DNA from: Pseudomonas sp. GD03944 | Lineage (GTDB): Bacteria; Pseudomonadota; Gammaproteobacteria; Pseudomonadales; Pseudomonadaceae | Length of the DNA: 64,000 bases | Reading direction: 5' to 3' | Assembly (NCBI RefSeq): GCF_029839275.1 | Contig: NZ_JAOCAH010000017.1 | Span: forward strand, 40,869-104,868 | Shown: one piece after another, positions 16,446 through 24,527 of the stretch | Layout of the letters: every line of letters starts with the position of its first letter | Position numbering within the stretch: the first letter of the stretch is position 1 | Notes under the pieces: generated by a model | Told to the model about the DNA's origin: nothing | What the model saw: the letters and a program-made list of their open reading frames with translations, nothing else | The model's database searches: none | Position numbers and translations under genes: made by a program

Positions 16446-16924
16446 GCCAGAATTCCAGTCAGCCGCCGAAGGGCCCCAAAGCACCGAGCGGCAAGACCCT
16501 GGCCCGTCGCGAAGCGCGTACGCTGGCCATGCAGGCCCTGTATTCGTGGCACATCGCCGGTCAGCCGCTGAACGAGATCGAAGCGCAGTTCCGCGTCGAT
16601 AACGATTTCAGCAAGGTCGACGGTGCGTATTTCCACGAGATCCTGCACGGCGTGCCGCGTCAGAAGACCGAGATCGACGGCGCCTTCCAGCCGCTGCTGG
16701 ATCGCCCGCTGGACGAGATCGACCCGGTCGAGCTGTCCATCCTGCGCCTGTCCACCTACGAGCTGAAAAACCGCATCGATGTCCCGTACCGCGTGGTCAT
16801 CAACGAGGGCATCGAACTGGCCAAGGTCTTCGGCGCCACCGACGGGCACAAGTTCGTCAACGGCGTGCTCGACAAACTGGCGCCGCAGCTGCGCGCCGCA
16901 GAAGTTAGCGCCCACAAGCGCTGA
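16442..16924 (+). CDS. nusB: Transcription antitermination factor NusB
   Basis: 160-residue all-helical RNA-binding protein that forms the rRNA antitermination complex with NusE (S10). The diagnostic start of the fold RREARTLAMQALYSW lies at residues 22-36; later comes LRLSTYELKNRIDVPYRVVINEGIELAKVFG. The start is GTG at 16442 in a GTGA overlap with ribH; upstream frames run through ribH and are rejected. A Ser/Gln/Pro-rich tail of about 20 residues precedes the fold. Confidence 0.95.
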   Translation: MSQNSSQPPKGPKAPSGKTLARREARTLAMQALYSWHIAGQPLNEIEAQFRVDNDFSKVDGAYFHEILHGVPRQKTEIDGAFQPLLDRPLDEIDPVELSILRLSTYELKNRIDVPYRVVINEGIELAKVFGATDGHKFVNGVLDKLAPQLRAAEVSAHKR

Positions 16925-17019
16925 TGCCGCGGTGAACACCTGCCCGGGTTCTCCCCGTCACGCCGGCGCGCACGGTGGCACCGTGCCGCATGCCGCCGGC
17001 TTTTCGTGGAGCACATGCG

Positions 17020-17988
17020 GTGGGTGAGTTCGAGCTGATTCGCCAGTACTTCGCTGCCGCGCCTTGTGCGCGGGGTGGCGAAGGCGTCGCCCTCGGCATC
17101 GGCGACGACTGCGCCCTGCTCGAACTGGCTGCCGACCAGCAACTGGCGGTTTCCACCGACACCCTGGTCGACGGGGTGCATGTTCCCCAGGGGGCCGACC
17201 CCTTTCTGCTGGCCATGCGTGGCCTGGCCGTCTCGGTCAGCGACCTGGCGGCCATGGGCGCGACCCCTATCGGTTTCACCCTGGCCCTGACCCTGCCCAC
17301 GGCGGATGCCGCGTGGCTGGAGGCGTTCGCCGCCGGCCTGGAACGCATGGCCGGGCAATGCGGGATTCGCCTGGTCGGCGGGGACACCACCCGCGGGCCG
17401 CTGAGCCTGACGTTCACCGTGTTCGGTCGTGTACCGCGGGGGCAGGCCCTGACCCGTCGGGGCGCCCGCGTTGGCGATCTGCTGTGCGTGGGCGGTGAGC
17501 TGGGCGATGCCGCCGGGGCGCTGCCGCTGGTGCTGGGCACCCTGACGGCCGATCCTGCCGTCGCCGACCCGCTGCTGGCCCGTTACTGGTCGCCGCAGCC
17601 GCAGCTGGCACTGGGACAGGCGCTGCTCGGCAAGGCCACTGCGGCGCTGGACATCTCCGATGGCCTGCTGGCTGACTGTGGTCATATCGCCCAGGCTTCC
17701 GGGGTGAAATTGTGTATCGAACAATCGCGTGTGCCGCTGTCTACCGCGCTACTGGCGCTGTGTGGCGAGGCGCATGCCCGTGCTTGTGCGTTGGGCGGTG
17801 GCGACGACTACCGCCTGGCCTATACCCTGCCGGCGGAGGCCGTCGAGCCCCTGCAGGCCGCGGGCTGGCCGGTGCATGTGGTGGGCCGTGTCGAGGCCGG
17901 CGCCGGCGTCGACCTGCTCGACGAACATGGGCATTGCATCCAGCCGCCGGCTCGGGGCTATCAACATTTTGGGAGTCGTGGTGACTGA
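17020..17988 (+). CDS. thiL: Thiamine-monophosphate kinase
   Basis: 322-residue kinase that phosphorylates thiamine monophosphate to the cofactor TPP. The family start GEFELIRQYF and the ATP/Mg loop GIGDDCALL (about residues 27-35) are present, plus VSTDTLVDGVHVP and a C-terminal AIR-synthase-like domain with ALDISDGLLADCGHIA. The chosen GTG at 17020 has GGAG 8 bases upstream and fits the family N-terminus better than the GTG at 16975. It overlaps pgpA by 8 bp. Confidence 0.94.
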   Translation: MGEFELIRQYFAAAPCARGGEGVALGIGDDCALLELAADQQLAVSTDTLVDGVHVPQGADPFLLAMRGLAVSVSDLAAMGATPIGFTLALTLPTADAAWLEAFAAGLERMAGQCGIRLVGGDTTRGPLSLTFTVFGRVPRGQALTRRGARVGDLLCVGGELGDAAGALPLVLGTLTADPAVADPLLARYWSPQPQLALGQALLGKATAALDISDGLLADCGHIAQASGVKLCIEQSRVPLSTALLALCGEAHARACALGGGDDYRLAYTLPAEAVEPLQAAGWPVHVVGRVEAGAGVDLLDEHGHCIQPPARGYQHFGSRGD

Positions 17989-18493
17989 TTCGAAGCCAAT
18001 ACCGCCGTCGGTATGGACCAACCCCTGGCATTTCCTAGCCTTCGGCTTCGGCTCCGGTACCTTGCCCAAGGCGCCCGGGACCTGGGGTTCGCTGGTGGCG
18101 CTGCCATTCATCCCGCTGTGGCAGATGCTGCCGGACTGGGGCTACTGGCTGATGCTCGGGATCACCATGCTGTTCGGCTTCTGGCTGTGCGGCAAGGTTG
18201 CCGAAGACCTGCGGGTGCACGACCACGAAGGCATCGTCTGGGATGAAATGGTCGGCATGTGGATCACCCTCTGGCTGGTGCCGGAAGGGTGGGGCTGGTT
18301 GCTGCTAGGCTTCCTGATGTTCCGCCTGTTCGACATTCTCAAGCCATGGCCGATCCGCTGGCTCGATCGGCATGTGCACGGCGGCGTCGGCATCATGATC
18401 GATGACGTGCTGGCCGGTGTCTTCGCCTGGCTGGCCATGCAGGTGGTGGTGTGGGGCTGGGCCAACGGCCTGGCTTCGGGGTTGGGTTTCTAG
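17981..18493 (+). CDS. pgpA: Phosphatidylglycerophosphatase A
   Basis: 170-residue inner-membrane phosphatase that converts phosphatidylglycerophosphate to phosphatidylglycerol. Motifs are GFGSGTLPKAPGTWGSL near residue 20-36 and the acidic IVWDEMVGMWITL, with four hydrophobic segments. The GTG start at 17981 has GGGAG 5 bases upstream and lies inside the end of thiL, so the two are coupled. It is the last gene of the rib-nus-thi run; no clear terminator was seen after it. Confidence 0.93.
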   Translation: MTDSKPIPPSVWTNPWHFLAFGFGSGTLPKAPGTWGSLVALPFIPLWQMLPDWGYWLMLGITMLFGFWLCGKVAEDLRVHDHEGIVWDEMVGMWITLWLVPEGWGWLLLGFLMFRLFDILKPWPIRWLDRHVHGGVGIMIDDVLAGVFAWLAMQVVVWGWANGLASGLGF

Positions 18494-18551
18494 CGTGGCG
18501 ATCAGGTCGTTGTCGATTGGCACCTGCTGTGGAGACGTGCAGAGGGTGGTT

Positions 18552-19280
18552 ATGGTTGTCTGGTGGCGGGTCTTGCTGCTTGCACTGCTGGTCGGGAACA
18601 CCGCGCAGGCCGAGTCGGCCATGCCCAAGGAAGTGCGCCTGGCCAGCGAGGTCTGGGCCGACTACACCCACGCCGATGGCTCCGGGCTGGCGTGGGACCT
18701 GCTGCGCGAGGTGTTCGAGCCCCTCGACATCAAGCTGGAGATGCAGAGCGTTCCCTACACCCGGGCCATCGGCCTGGTGCAGCGGGGCGAGGCCGATGCC
18801 TGGGTCGGCTCCTATCTCAACGAGATCGAGAGCGGCGTGCGCTATCCGCGCTGGCACTACGACGCGGACCAGATCAGCGCGCTCGGGCTGCTCGACAAAC
18901 CGACGCCCCGGCTGGACTCTCTGGAGGATTACCGCCTGGTCTGGGTGCGCGGCTACGCCTACCAGCGGTATCTGCCAAATTTGAAGCGCTACCAGGAAGT
19001 TCAGCGACGTAGCGGTATCCTTGGCATGCTGAACCACGACCATGCGGACTTCTACATCGATGCGCGCACTGAGGTCGACGATGTACTGGAAACGGCCGCC
19101 GATCCGAGCCGCTACCGCATCACCGACCTGACGCGCCTGCCGCTCTACCTGGGCTTCGCGGACACGCCCCGTGGCCAGAAGCTGATGGAGCTGTACGACC
19201 GGCGTATGGATGAACTGGTCGCCCGTGGCAGCCTGCGTCCCCTGTTCGTCCAGTGGCAGCAGCCGTATCCCTTTGACTGA
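18552..19280 (+). CDS. Periplasmic substrate-binding-like protein
   Basis: 242-residue exported protein with a signal peptide (about residues 1-19, ending AQAES) and a bacterial extracellular solute-binding family 3 fold (EVRLASEVWADYTHADGSGLAWDLLREVF). Features such as VGSYLNEIESGVRYPRWHYDADQISALGL match orphan family-3 proteins of pseudomonads that lack a cognate ABC permease. No permease lies nearby, so ligand and role are unknown. The ATG at 18552 is chosen because the signal peptide starts there. Confidence 0.8.
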   Translation: MVVWWRVLLLALLVGNTAQAESAMPKEVRLASEVWADYTHADGSGLAWDLLREVFEPLDIKLEMQSVPYTRAIGLVQRGEADAWVGSYLNEIESGVRYPRWHYDADQISALGLLDKPTPRLDSLEDYRLVWVRGYAYQRYLPNLKRYQEVQRRSGILGMLNHDHADFYIDARTEVDDVLETAADPSRYRITDLTRLPLYLGFADTPRGQKLMELYDRRMDELVARGSLRPLFVQWQQPYPFD

Positions 19281-19298
19281 GTAGGTGCGAGAAGCTCG

Positions 19299-19946
19299 AT
19301 GCGTGGATTCGCCTTGTTGTGTGCCGGTGTCGTGCTGGTCGCTGCCGAAAGCGTCCTGGCAGCCTCGCAGGTGCTGGTGGTCGGTCTCTTCCCCGGCGCT
19401 GCCGTGATCAATGTCGATGGCCAGCGCAAACTGGTCAGGGTCGGACAGGCCGGTCCGGGTGGCGTGGTGGTGGTCAGTGCCGACAGCCGCAGCGCGGTGC
19501 TGCGCGTGGACGGCGTGGAGCGCAGCTACCCGCTGAGCCGCGAGTACAGCAATGGCTTCGCCGAGGCCAGCCGACAGCAGCTGAGCATTGCCAAGGGCAT
19601 TGGCGGTCACTACTGGGTGGCCGGCTCGGTGAATGGCCACCCGGTGCAGTTCCTGGTGGACACCGGCGCCACCTCCGTGGCCCTGAATGACGGCCACGCC
19701 CGGCGCCTGGGCATCGATTACCGCGTCACCGGCCGCCCGCTGCAGGTCAGCACCGCCAGCGGCACCGTGCGTGGCTGGCGGGTCAACCTCAACAGCGTCA
19801 AGGTCGGCAGCCTGGAACTGCTGGGTGTCGAGGCCGTGGTGCTGGAAGGCAACTCGCCCACCGAAGCCCTGCTCGGCATGAGCTTCCTGAACCGCGTCGG
19901 CTGGCGTGTCGACCAGGATGCGCTGGTGCTGGAATCCAAGCACTGA
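19299..19946 (+). CDS. Retropepsin-like aspartic protease, exported
   Basis: 215-residue protein with an N-terminal signal peptide (about 1-22) and a C-terminal clan AA retropepsin domain. The catalytic-type triad D121-T-G-A lies in VQFLVDTGATSVALN, followed by the second-strand feature EALLGMSFLNRVGW. This matches the TIGR02281 group of single-domain bacterial aspartyl proteases, active as dimers if active. The gene lies 18 bp after the solute-binding gene on the same strand, probably in one transcript. The substrate is unknown. Confidence 0.85.
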   Translation: MRGFALLCAGVVLVAAESVLAASQVLVVGLFPGAAVINVDGQRKLVRVGQAGPGGVVVVSADSRSAVLRVDGVERSYPLSREYSNGFAEASRQQLSIAKGIGGHYWVAGSVNGHPVQFLVDTGATSVALNDGHARRLGIDYRVTGRPLQVSTASGTVRGWRVNLNSVKVGSLELLGVEAVVLEGNSPTEALLGMSFLNRVGWRVDQDALVLESKH

Positions 19947-20059
19947 GGACGTTTTCGATCCTTTTCATCGGTAATTCTGTCTGACCGGTTGGCCAGGGCT
20001 GCTGTTACAATGCGGCCCTCGTGATCTTCAGCCCCTTACCCACTTTCTAGGAGCATCCG

Positions 20060-20674
20060 GTGCCTGTCGTTTTCGTCGCCGCCTCCCAACTGCCCACGCC
20101 GTTCGGCGTGTTCACCATGCATGGCTTTCTCGAAAAGGCCACGGGCAAGGAGCATGTCGCGCTGACCTACGGCGACGTGGCCAATGGTGAGCCGGTCCTG
20201 GGGCGCCTGCATTCGGAATGCCTGACCGGCGATGCGCTGTTCAGCCTGCGTTGCGACTGCGGCTTCCAGCTCGAAGCAGCCCTGCGTGCCATCGCCAGCG
20301 AAGGCCGCGGCGTGCTGCTGTACCTGCGCCAGGAAGGCCGTGGCATCGGCCTGCTGAACAAGATCCGCGCCTACGAACTGCAGGACGGCGGCGCCGACAC
20401 CGTCGAGGCCAACGAGCGCCTGGGCTTCGGTGCCGACCAGCGTGACTACGCGATCTGCCTGCCGATGCTCGAACACCTGGGCATCAGCAGCCTCAACCTG
20501 ATGACCAACAACCCGCGTAAGGTCAAGGCGCTGGGCGACATGGGCATCCCGGTGGCCAAGCGCGTGCCGCTGCAGATCGGCCACAACCCGCACAACAAGA
20601 AGTACCTGGCGACCAAGGCCGGCAAGCTCGGGCACATGCTCGGCAGCCTGCACCAGGGTGAGGTCGAGGTGTGA
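20060..20674 (+). CDS. ribA: GTP cyclohydrolase II
   Basis: 204-residue zinc enzyme opening the GTP ring, first step of riboflavin synthesis. The zinc ligands are C54, C65 and C67 (HSECLTGDALFSLRCDCG), followed by RQEGRGIGLLNK at residue 90 onward. It supplies the activity that the second half of RibBA has lost. The GTG start at 20060 has AGGAG upstream. It lies about 6 kb from the riboswitch operon with no RFN element of its own, so it is probably regulated differently. It overlaps the next gene by 4 bp. Confidence 0.96.
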   Translation: MPVVFVAASQLPTPFGVFTMHGFLEKATGKEHVALTYGDVANGEPVLGRLHSECLTGDALFSLRCDCGFQLEAALRAIASEGRGVLLYLRQEGRGIGLLNKIRAYELQDGGADTVEANERLGFGADQRDYAICLPMLEHLGISSLNLMTNNPRKVKALGDMGIPVAKRVPLQIGHNPHNKKYLATKAGKLGHMLGSLHQGEVEV

Positions 20675-21087
20675 CACGCAACGAGGTCCGGCGCCGCCTG
20701 GCGCTCGTCTGGTGGCGGCAGTTGGGCCTGACCCTGGCACCGCTGTTCGTGCTCAACCTGCTGTTCGGCGATAACCGCCAGCTCGGCGTCCTGGCCATGC
20801 CGCTGTTCGTCGCCGGCATGGCCTCGATGTTCGTCAGCCTGCCGCTGTTCAGTGGCTACAAGCGCGCCCTGATCGACACCCAAAAAGCCCTCGACACCCC
20901 GGATGAGCCCGCAGCCTGGCTGGAACTGGCCAATCGCCGCCGCCTGGCCTTCCTGGGCGCCGGGCTGCCGGCCTGGATCGCCGCCATCGCGGTGTTTGCC
21001 GGGCTGGAAGCCATCCCCCTGATTCTCCTGGCGCTGTCCAGCGTCGTCCTGCTCTACCTCTACCGCATTCCTCGCCAGCTGGCCTGA
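20671..21087 (+). CDS. Small conserved membrane protein, 138 aa
   Basis: No family recognised. Three to four TM segments (about residues 16-32, 41-61, 92-112 and 114-131) with an Arg-rich cytoplasmic start MTRNEVRRRLALVWWRQ and a soluble middle loop (62-90). The GTG start overlaps the ribA stop and the gene's own stop overlaps btuF, so it is coupled on both sides. Position between ribA and btuF appears conserved in pseudomonads as I recall. No function can be inferred beyond that. Confidence 0.75.
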   Translation: MTRNEVRRRLALVWWRQLGLTLAPLFVLNLLFGDNRQLGVLAMPLFVAGMASMFVSLPLFSGYKRALIDTQKALDTPDEPAAWLELANRRRLAFLGAGLPAWIAAIAVFAGLEAIPLILLALSSVVLLYLYRIPRQLA

Positions 21088-21884
21088 TGCTCCGCCTCTG
21101 CGCGTGCCTGCTCGCTCTCCTGTCCTGCTCGGCGCAGGCGGTGGAGCGGGTGGTGAGCCTGGCGCCTTCGCTGAGTGAAATCATGCTCGATCTGGATGCG
21201 GCCGATCAGTTGGTCGGTGTGCTCGACGGGGATGAGCGCCCCGCGGCACTGGCGCACCTGCCTACTGTCGGTCGTTATGGCCAGCTGGAGTTCGAACGTC
21301 TGCTGCAGCTGGCGCCGGATCTGATCCTGATCGCGCCGGGCAGCGTGCCGCCGGCGCAACAGGCGCAGTTGCGGGGGTTAGGTATCGATCTGATGATTGT
21401 CGAGCCGCAGCGCCTCGAGCAGCTCGGCGATGCGTTCGTGCGCATTGGCCAGCGAATTGGCCGCACGGAGCGGGGCGAGCAACTGGCCGCCGCGTTTCGG
21501 AACGATCTGGACAGGTTGCGCCAACGCTACCGACGCGATCAGCCGCTCACGGTGTTCTACCAGATCTGGCATCAGCCGCTTTACACCATTGGGGGCCGGC
21601 AACTGATCGGCGATGCCTTGCAGGTGTGCGGTGCACGCAACCTGTTCGATGACCTGCCGCAGCCGGCGCCTCAGGTCAGCGTCGAAGCGGTGTTGGCGCG
21701 TGACCCGGACGTGATTCTCGGCGGCAGCCATGCCGAACTGGAGGTCTGGCAGGCTTGGCCGCAGTTGCACGCGGTACGTCTGGGGCAGGTGTGGGCGGTA
21801 CCGGACAAAGGGTTGGAAAGGCCCAGCCGGCAGATGCTGGAGGCCATTGAGCGGCTATGTGAGCGTATGGTGGAGGCGCGTTAG
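21087..21884 (+). CDS. btuF: Periplasmic cobalamin-binding protein
   Basis: 265-residue exported protein with a signal peptide (about 1-18, ending AQA) and a helical-backbone metal-receptor fold of the BtuF/TroA type. Markers are RVVSLAPSLSEIMLDLDAADQLVGV at the N-terminus, LAPDLILIAPGSVPPAQ in lobe 1, VFYQIWHQPLYTIGGRQLIGDAL in lobe 2 and DPDVILGGSH. It delivers vitamin B12 from the BtuB receptor to the inner-membrane BtuCD importer. The convergent btuB gene supports the assignment; btuCD is not in this window. Confidence 0.88.
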   Translation: MLRLCACLLALLSCSAQAVERVVSLAPSLSEIMLDLDAADQLVGVLDGDERPAALAHLPTVGRYGQLEFERLLQLAPDLILIAPGSVPPAQQAQLRGLGIDLMIVEPQRLEQLGDAFVRIGQRIGRTERGEQLAAAFRNDLDRLRQRYRRDQPLTVFYQIWHQPLYTIGGRQLIGDALQVCGARNLFDDLPQPAPQVSVEAVLARDPDVILGGSHAELEVWQAWPQLHAVRLGQVWAVPDKGLERPSRQMLEAIERLCERMVEAR

Positions 21885-21908
21885 CGCCACAGGAAGCGCA
21901 CCGCTCCT

Positions 21909-22073
21909 GTAGGGTGGGTTAGCCGCTTGTCGCGGTGGTTGGTTGATTCTCTTTGCTTGATGCGGCGTAACCCACCACCGTGCAGCGCGATCCATCGCCT
22001 GGTGGGTTACGCGGCGCTCCACGTTCATCCCGCGCCTGCAAGGTTGGCGTGCCGCGCCGCTAACCCACCCTAC
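21909..22073. repeat. Nested inverted-repeat element between btuF and btuB
   Basis: A 165-bp element bounded by perfect 15-bp terminal inverted repeats GTAGGGTGGGTTAGC (21909-21923) and GCTAACCCACCCTAC (22059-22073). Inside is a second perfect pair GCGTAACCCACCA (21965-21977) and TGGTGGGTTACGC (22000-22012), which share the GGTGGGTTA core. It encodes no protein. A related sequence occurs at 40734-40807. It resembles a small non-autonomous (MITE/REP-like) dispersed element and separates convergent btuF and btuB, where it could act as a terminator hairpin. Confidence 0.75.
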
Positions 22074-22084
22074 GTGGCGCGCAC

Positions 22085-23974
22085 TTAGAGCTGCGGCGTC
22101 CAGGTCAGCGAGAGCAGGGCGCTGCGGCCCTCTTCGCGGTAGCCGTAGTACTCGACACTGCTGAAGAACGCATCGTCCGGGCGGCTGTACAGCGCCTGGG
22201 AGTAATCCTTGTCCAGCAGGTTGTCGACCTTCACCTGCCATTGCAGCGCCTCGTTCATCTGCCAGCTGGCGCGGGCGCCGAGCAGGCCGTAGCCGGCGAT
22301 CTCGCGGCTGTTGGCCGCGTCGTCGTAGCGGCCGGAGAACGCCTGCCAGCTGAGGCCCGCGCCGAAGGCACCGAACCGCCGATCCAGGTCCAGACTCAGG
22401 CTGCGTTTGGCCCGGCGCGGCAGGGTGTGGCCGCTGTCGCGGTCGCGCGGGTCGAGCAGGCTGGCGCCCAGGGTCGCCTGCCAGCCGAACAGCTCCCGTT
22501 CGAGTTCGAGCTCCATGCCCTGCAGGCGGGCCTGGTTGACGTTCATCGGGGTGCTGAAGAAGGTCGTCGGATCGCTGACCACGCTGATCAGGTCCTTCAC
22601 CTCGGTACGGTAGGCCGACAGGCTCCAGCGCGTGTCCAGGTGATCGCCGCGCAGCTGCACTTCGTAGGTCCTGGAGCGTTCGGCCTCGAGGTCCGGGTTG
22701 CCGCCGTAGAAGGCGCTGGTGGGGTAGTAGAGGTCGTTGAAGGTGGGGGCGTGGAAGCCTTCACCGTAGCTCAGCACCAGCTCCAGGCGTTCGGCCAGGT
22801 CCAGGGTCAGGGCCGCGTTCCAGGTGTTCTCGCTGCCGAACTGCTCGTTGTCGTCGTGGCGCAGGCCCAGCTCGGTGGCGAAGCCGTCGCCGCGGTAGCG
22901 GTGCTGGATGAACGCGGCCTGGTTCCAGCGTTCGTTCTGGCTGAAATCGGCATCGGTGCCCAGGCGGTCCTCGTACCAGTCCAGGCCCACCAGGACCTGC
23001 TGGGTGTCGCTCAGTTGCAGGGTGTTCAGCCAGCCGACGCTGTCACGGTAGGTGTTGAACGCGTAGTTGTTGTCGGCGTTGACCGGGTCGCGGTTCTCGC
23101 TCTTGTCCTCGCTGTGGCCGATTTCCAGGCGGCTGGTCCAGCGCTCGCTGAGTTGGGCCTCCAGGTGGGCGGCGGCGCTGGAGACGCTGAAACGCTCGCT
23201 GGGGTTGCCCGGCGCGAAGCTGAACAGGTCGTCGTATTCGCTTTCGCCCCGCTGGTCGAGCAGCGTCAGGCCCGCCGTCAGTTGGTCGTTGAAGCGGTGC
23301 TCCAGGTTCAGGTTGAAGGCCTTGCGCCGCAGGCCGTCGTGGTCGGCGTCGAGGCCGCGGCTGTCCTGGGAGCGGTCGAAGCCGGCACCTTCCACCAGGC
23401 TGGCACCGAGGTCGAAGCGGGTGCGCTCATCGCCGCCCGACAGGCCCAGGCTGCGCTCGAAGGTCTGCTGGGTGCCGGCGGCCAGACGCAGGCGCGGCTG
23501 CAGCCCCTCGCTGCCACGGCGGGTGAAGATCTGGATCACGCCGCCAATGGCGTCGGCGCCATACAGCGCCGAGCGCGGGCCGCGGACCACTTCGACGCGC
23601 TCGATCTGCTCGGGACTGAGGAACTCCAGGCGGGCCAGGCCGCTGGCCGCCGCGTTGAGCCGCACGCCGTCGACCAGCACCAGGGTCTGGTTGGCGTTGG
23701 CGCCGCGCAGGAACAGGCTGGTCAGGCTGCCGCGCCCGCCGTTCTGCACGATGGACACCCCGGGCACGCGGCTGAGCAGCTCGGGCACGCTGCTGACTTG
23801 CAGGCGCTCGATGTCCGTGCGCTCGAACACCGTGGTGGCGGCGGTGGCCTGCCGCTGGGGTTCGGCGATGCGGCCCGAGGTGATCACCAGGGGCGACGCC
23901 TCGTGGAGCACCGGGTCGGCCAGGGCGGAGCAGGCGCTGAGGGCGGTGGCCAGGGCCAGGGGCGTGTGTTTCAT
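22085..23974 (-). CDS. btuB: TonB-dependent vitamin B12 receptor
   Basis: 629-residue outer-membrane receptor that imports cobalamin. It has a signal peptide (about 1-19, ending ALAD), a TonB-box-like stretch PLVITSG near residue 28, and a plug domain (about 45-155) with VPELLSRVPGVSIVQNGG and VEVVRGPRSALYGADAIGGVIQIFT. A 22-strand barrel ends in SLTWTPQL. The length fits BtuB. A cobalamin riboswitch precedes it on the same strand. It converges with btuF. Confidence 0.95.
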   Translation of the reverse strand: MKHTPLALATALSACSALADPVLHEASPLVITSGRIAEPQRQATAATTVFERTDIERLQVSSVPELLSRVPGVSIVQNGGRGSLTSLFLRGANANQTLVLVDGVRLNAAASGLARLEFLSPEQIERVEVVRGPRSALYGADAIGGVIQIFTRRGSEGLQPRLRLAAGTQQTFERSLGLSGGDERTRFDLGASLVEGAGFDRSQDSRGLDADHDGLRRKAFNLNLEHRFNDQLTAGLTLLDQRGESEYDDLFSFAPGNPSERFSVSSAAAHLEAQLSERWTSRLEIGHSEDKSENRDPVNADNNYAFNTYRDSVGWLNTLQLSDTQQVLVGLDWYEDRLGTDADFSQNERWNQAAFIQHRYRGDGFATELGLRHDDNEQFGSENTWNAALTLDLAERLELVLSYGEGFHAPTFNDLYYPTSAFYGGNPDLEAERSRTYEVQLRGDHLDTRWSLSAYRTEVKDLISVVSDPTTFFSTPMNVNQARLQGMELELERELFGWQATLGASLLDPRDRDSGHTLPRRAKRSLSLDLDRRFGAFGAGLSWQAFSGRYDDAANSREIAGYGLLGARASWQMNEALQWQVKVDNLLDKDYSQALYSRPDDAFFSSVEYYGYREEGRSALLSLTWTPQL

Positions 23975-24080
23975 GGAAGGGGGTCCTCAAAAGATCGCAG
24001 GCTTCGAGGAGGGCAGGGGGCAAACGCGGGCAGGCCGACGCTTGACCACGCCGCCCTCCGCAGCATCGGTCGAATCGCCA

Positions 24081-24253
24081 GGGCCGGTCTCCGGGCTCTC
24101 GACCCCTGTCCGCCTTCCCGGGTGAACCCAGTGGCGGTTGGACAGGGTGGCAAGCCTGGGCTTGCCGTCGATTACCGTTGCGGGGGCAGCGCCGGGTTGG
24201 CTCTGGCGAGCGCACCGGCTTCCCGTTTAACGCCGCTTGCGCGGCGCACCCTG
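24081..24253 (-). ncRNA. Cobalamin riboswitch
   Basis: On the minus strand the B12-aptamer blocks appear in order: GGTGCGCCGC near the start, GTTAAACGGGAAGCCGGTG, the core CTGCCCCCGCAACGG, and the closing AGCCCGGAGACCGGCC (24097-24082). It lies about 107 nt upstream of btuB and should repress it when adenosylcobalamin is bound. I found no clear intrinsic terminator between aptamer and gene, so translational control is likelier. Confidence 0.94.
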
Positions 24254-24495
24254 GGCGATGTCATGGAATGCGGCGAACCTTAGTGCGCAATGGCCTGCAG
24301 TGCAAGCTGAGGGGGCGCTGCTGGGATAGAAGGCAGCGGGTTAACTGTCGTGACGACCCAGGCGGTTGCCAGTCTTGCCCAGCCAGCGTCGCTCGCGGCC
24401 CTTGAAATCCATTGTGTGACTGCGCAACGGCATACGAGCTCCCGGCCGTCTCCCGACGACCCGTCAATGCTCAACCGTGAGGCACGATCAACAGC
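24254..24495. other. Gap upstream of the cobalamin riboswitch
   Basis: Noncoding as far as I can tell. It should contain the btuB promoter (minus strand, near 24260-24330) but no element is clear enough to name. Short frames on both strands have no family signature. Confidence 0.4.
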
Positions 24496-24519
24496 AAAAA
24501 ACGGGCCGAGGTGACGGCC
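24496..24519 (-). terminator. Probable dxs terminator
   Basis: Short hairpin GGCCG / CGGCC (24504-24508 and 24515-24519) followed on the minus strand by CGTTTTTT from the A run at 24496-24501. It lies just after the dxs stop. The stem is only 5-6 bp, so confidence is moderate. Confidence 0.55.
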
Positions 24520-24527
24520 AGGGGCCA

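Noticed and set aside
22241..24283. 680-residue plus-strand ORF across btuB and its riboswitch
   Set aside because: Antisense to btuB and runs through the cobalamin riboswitch; repetitive Val/Gln/Gly composition, no domain.
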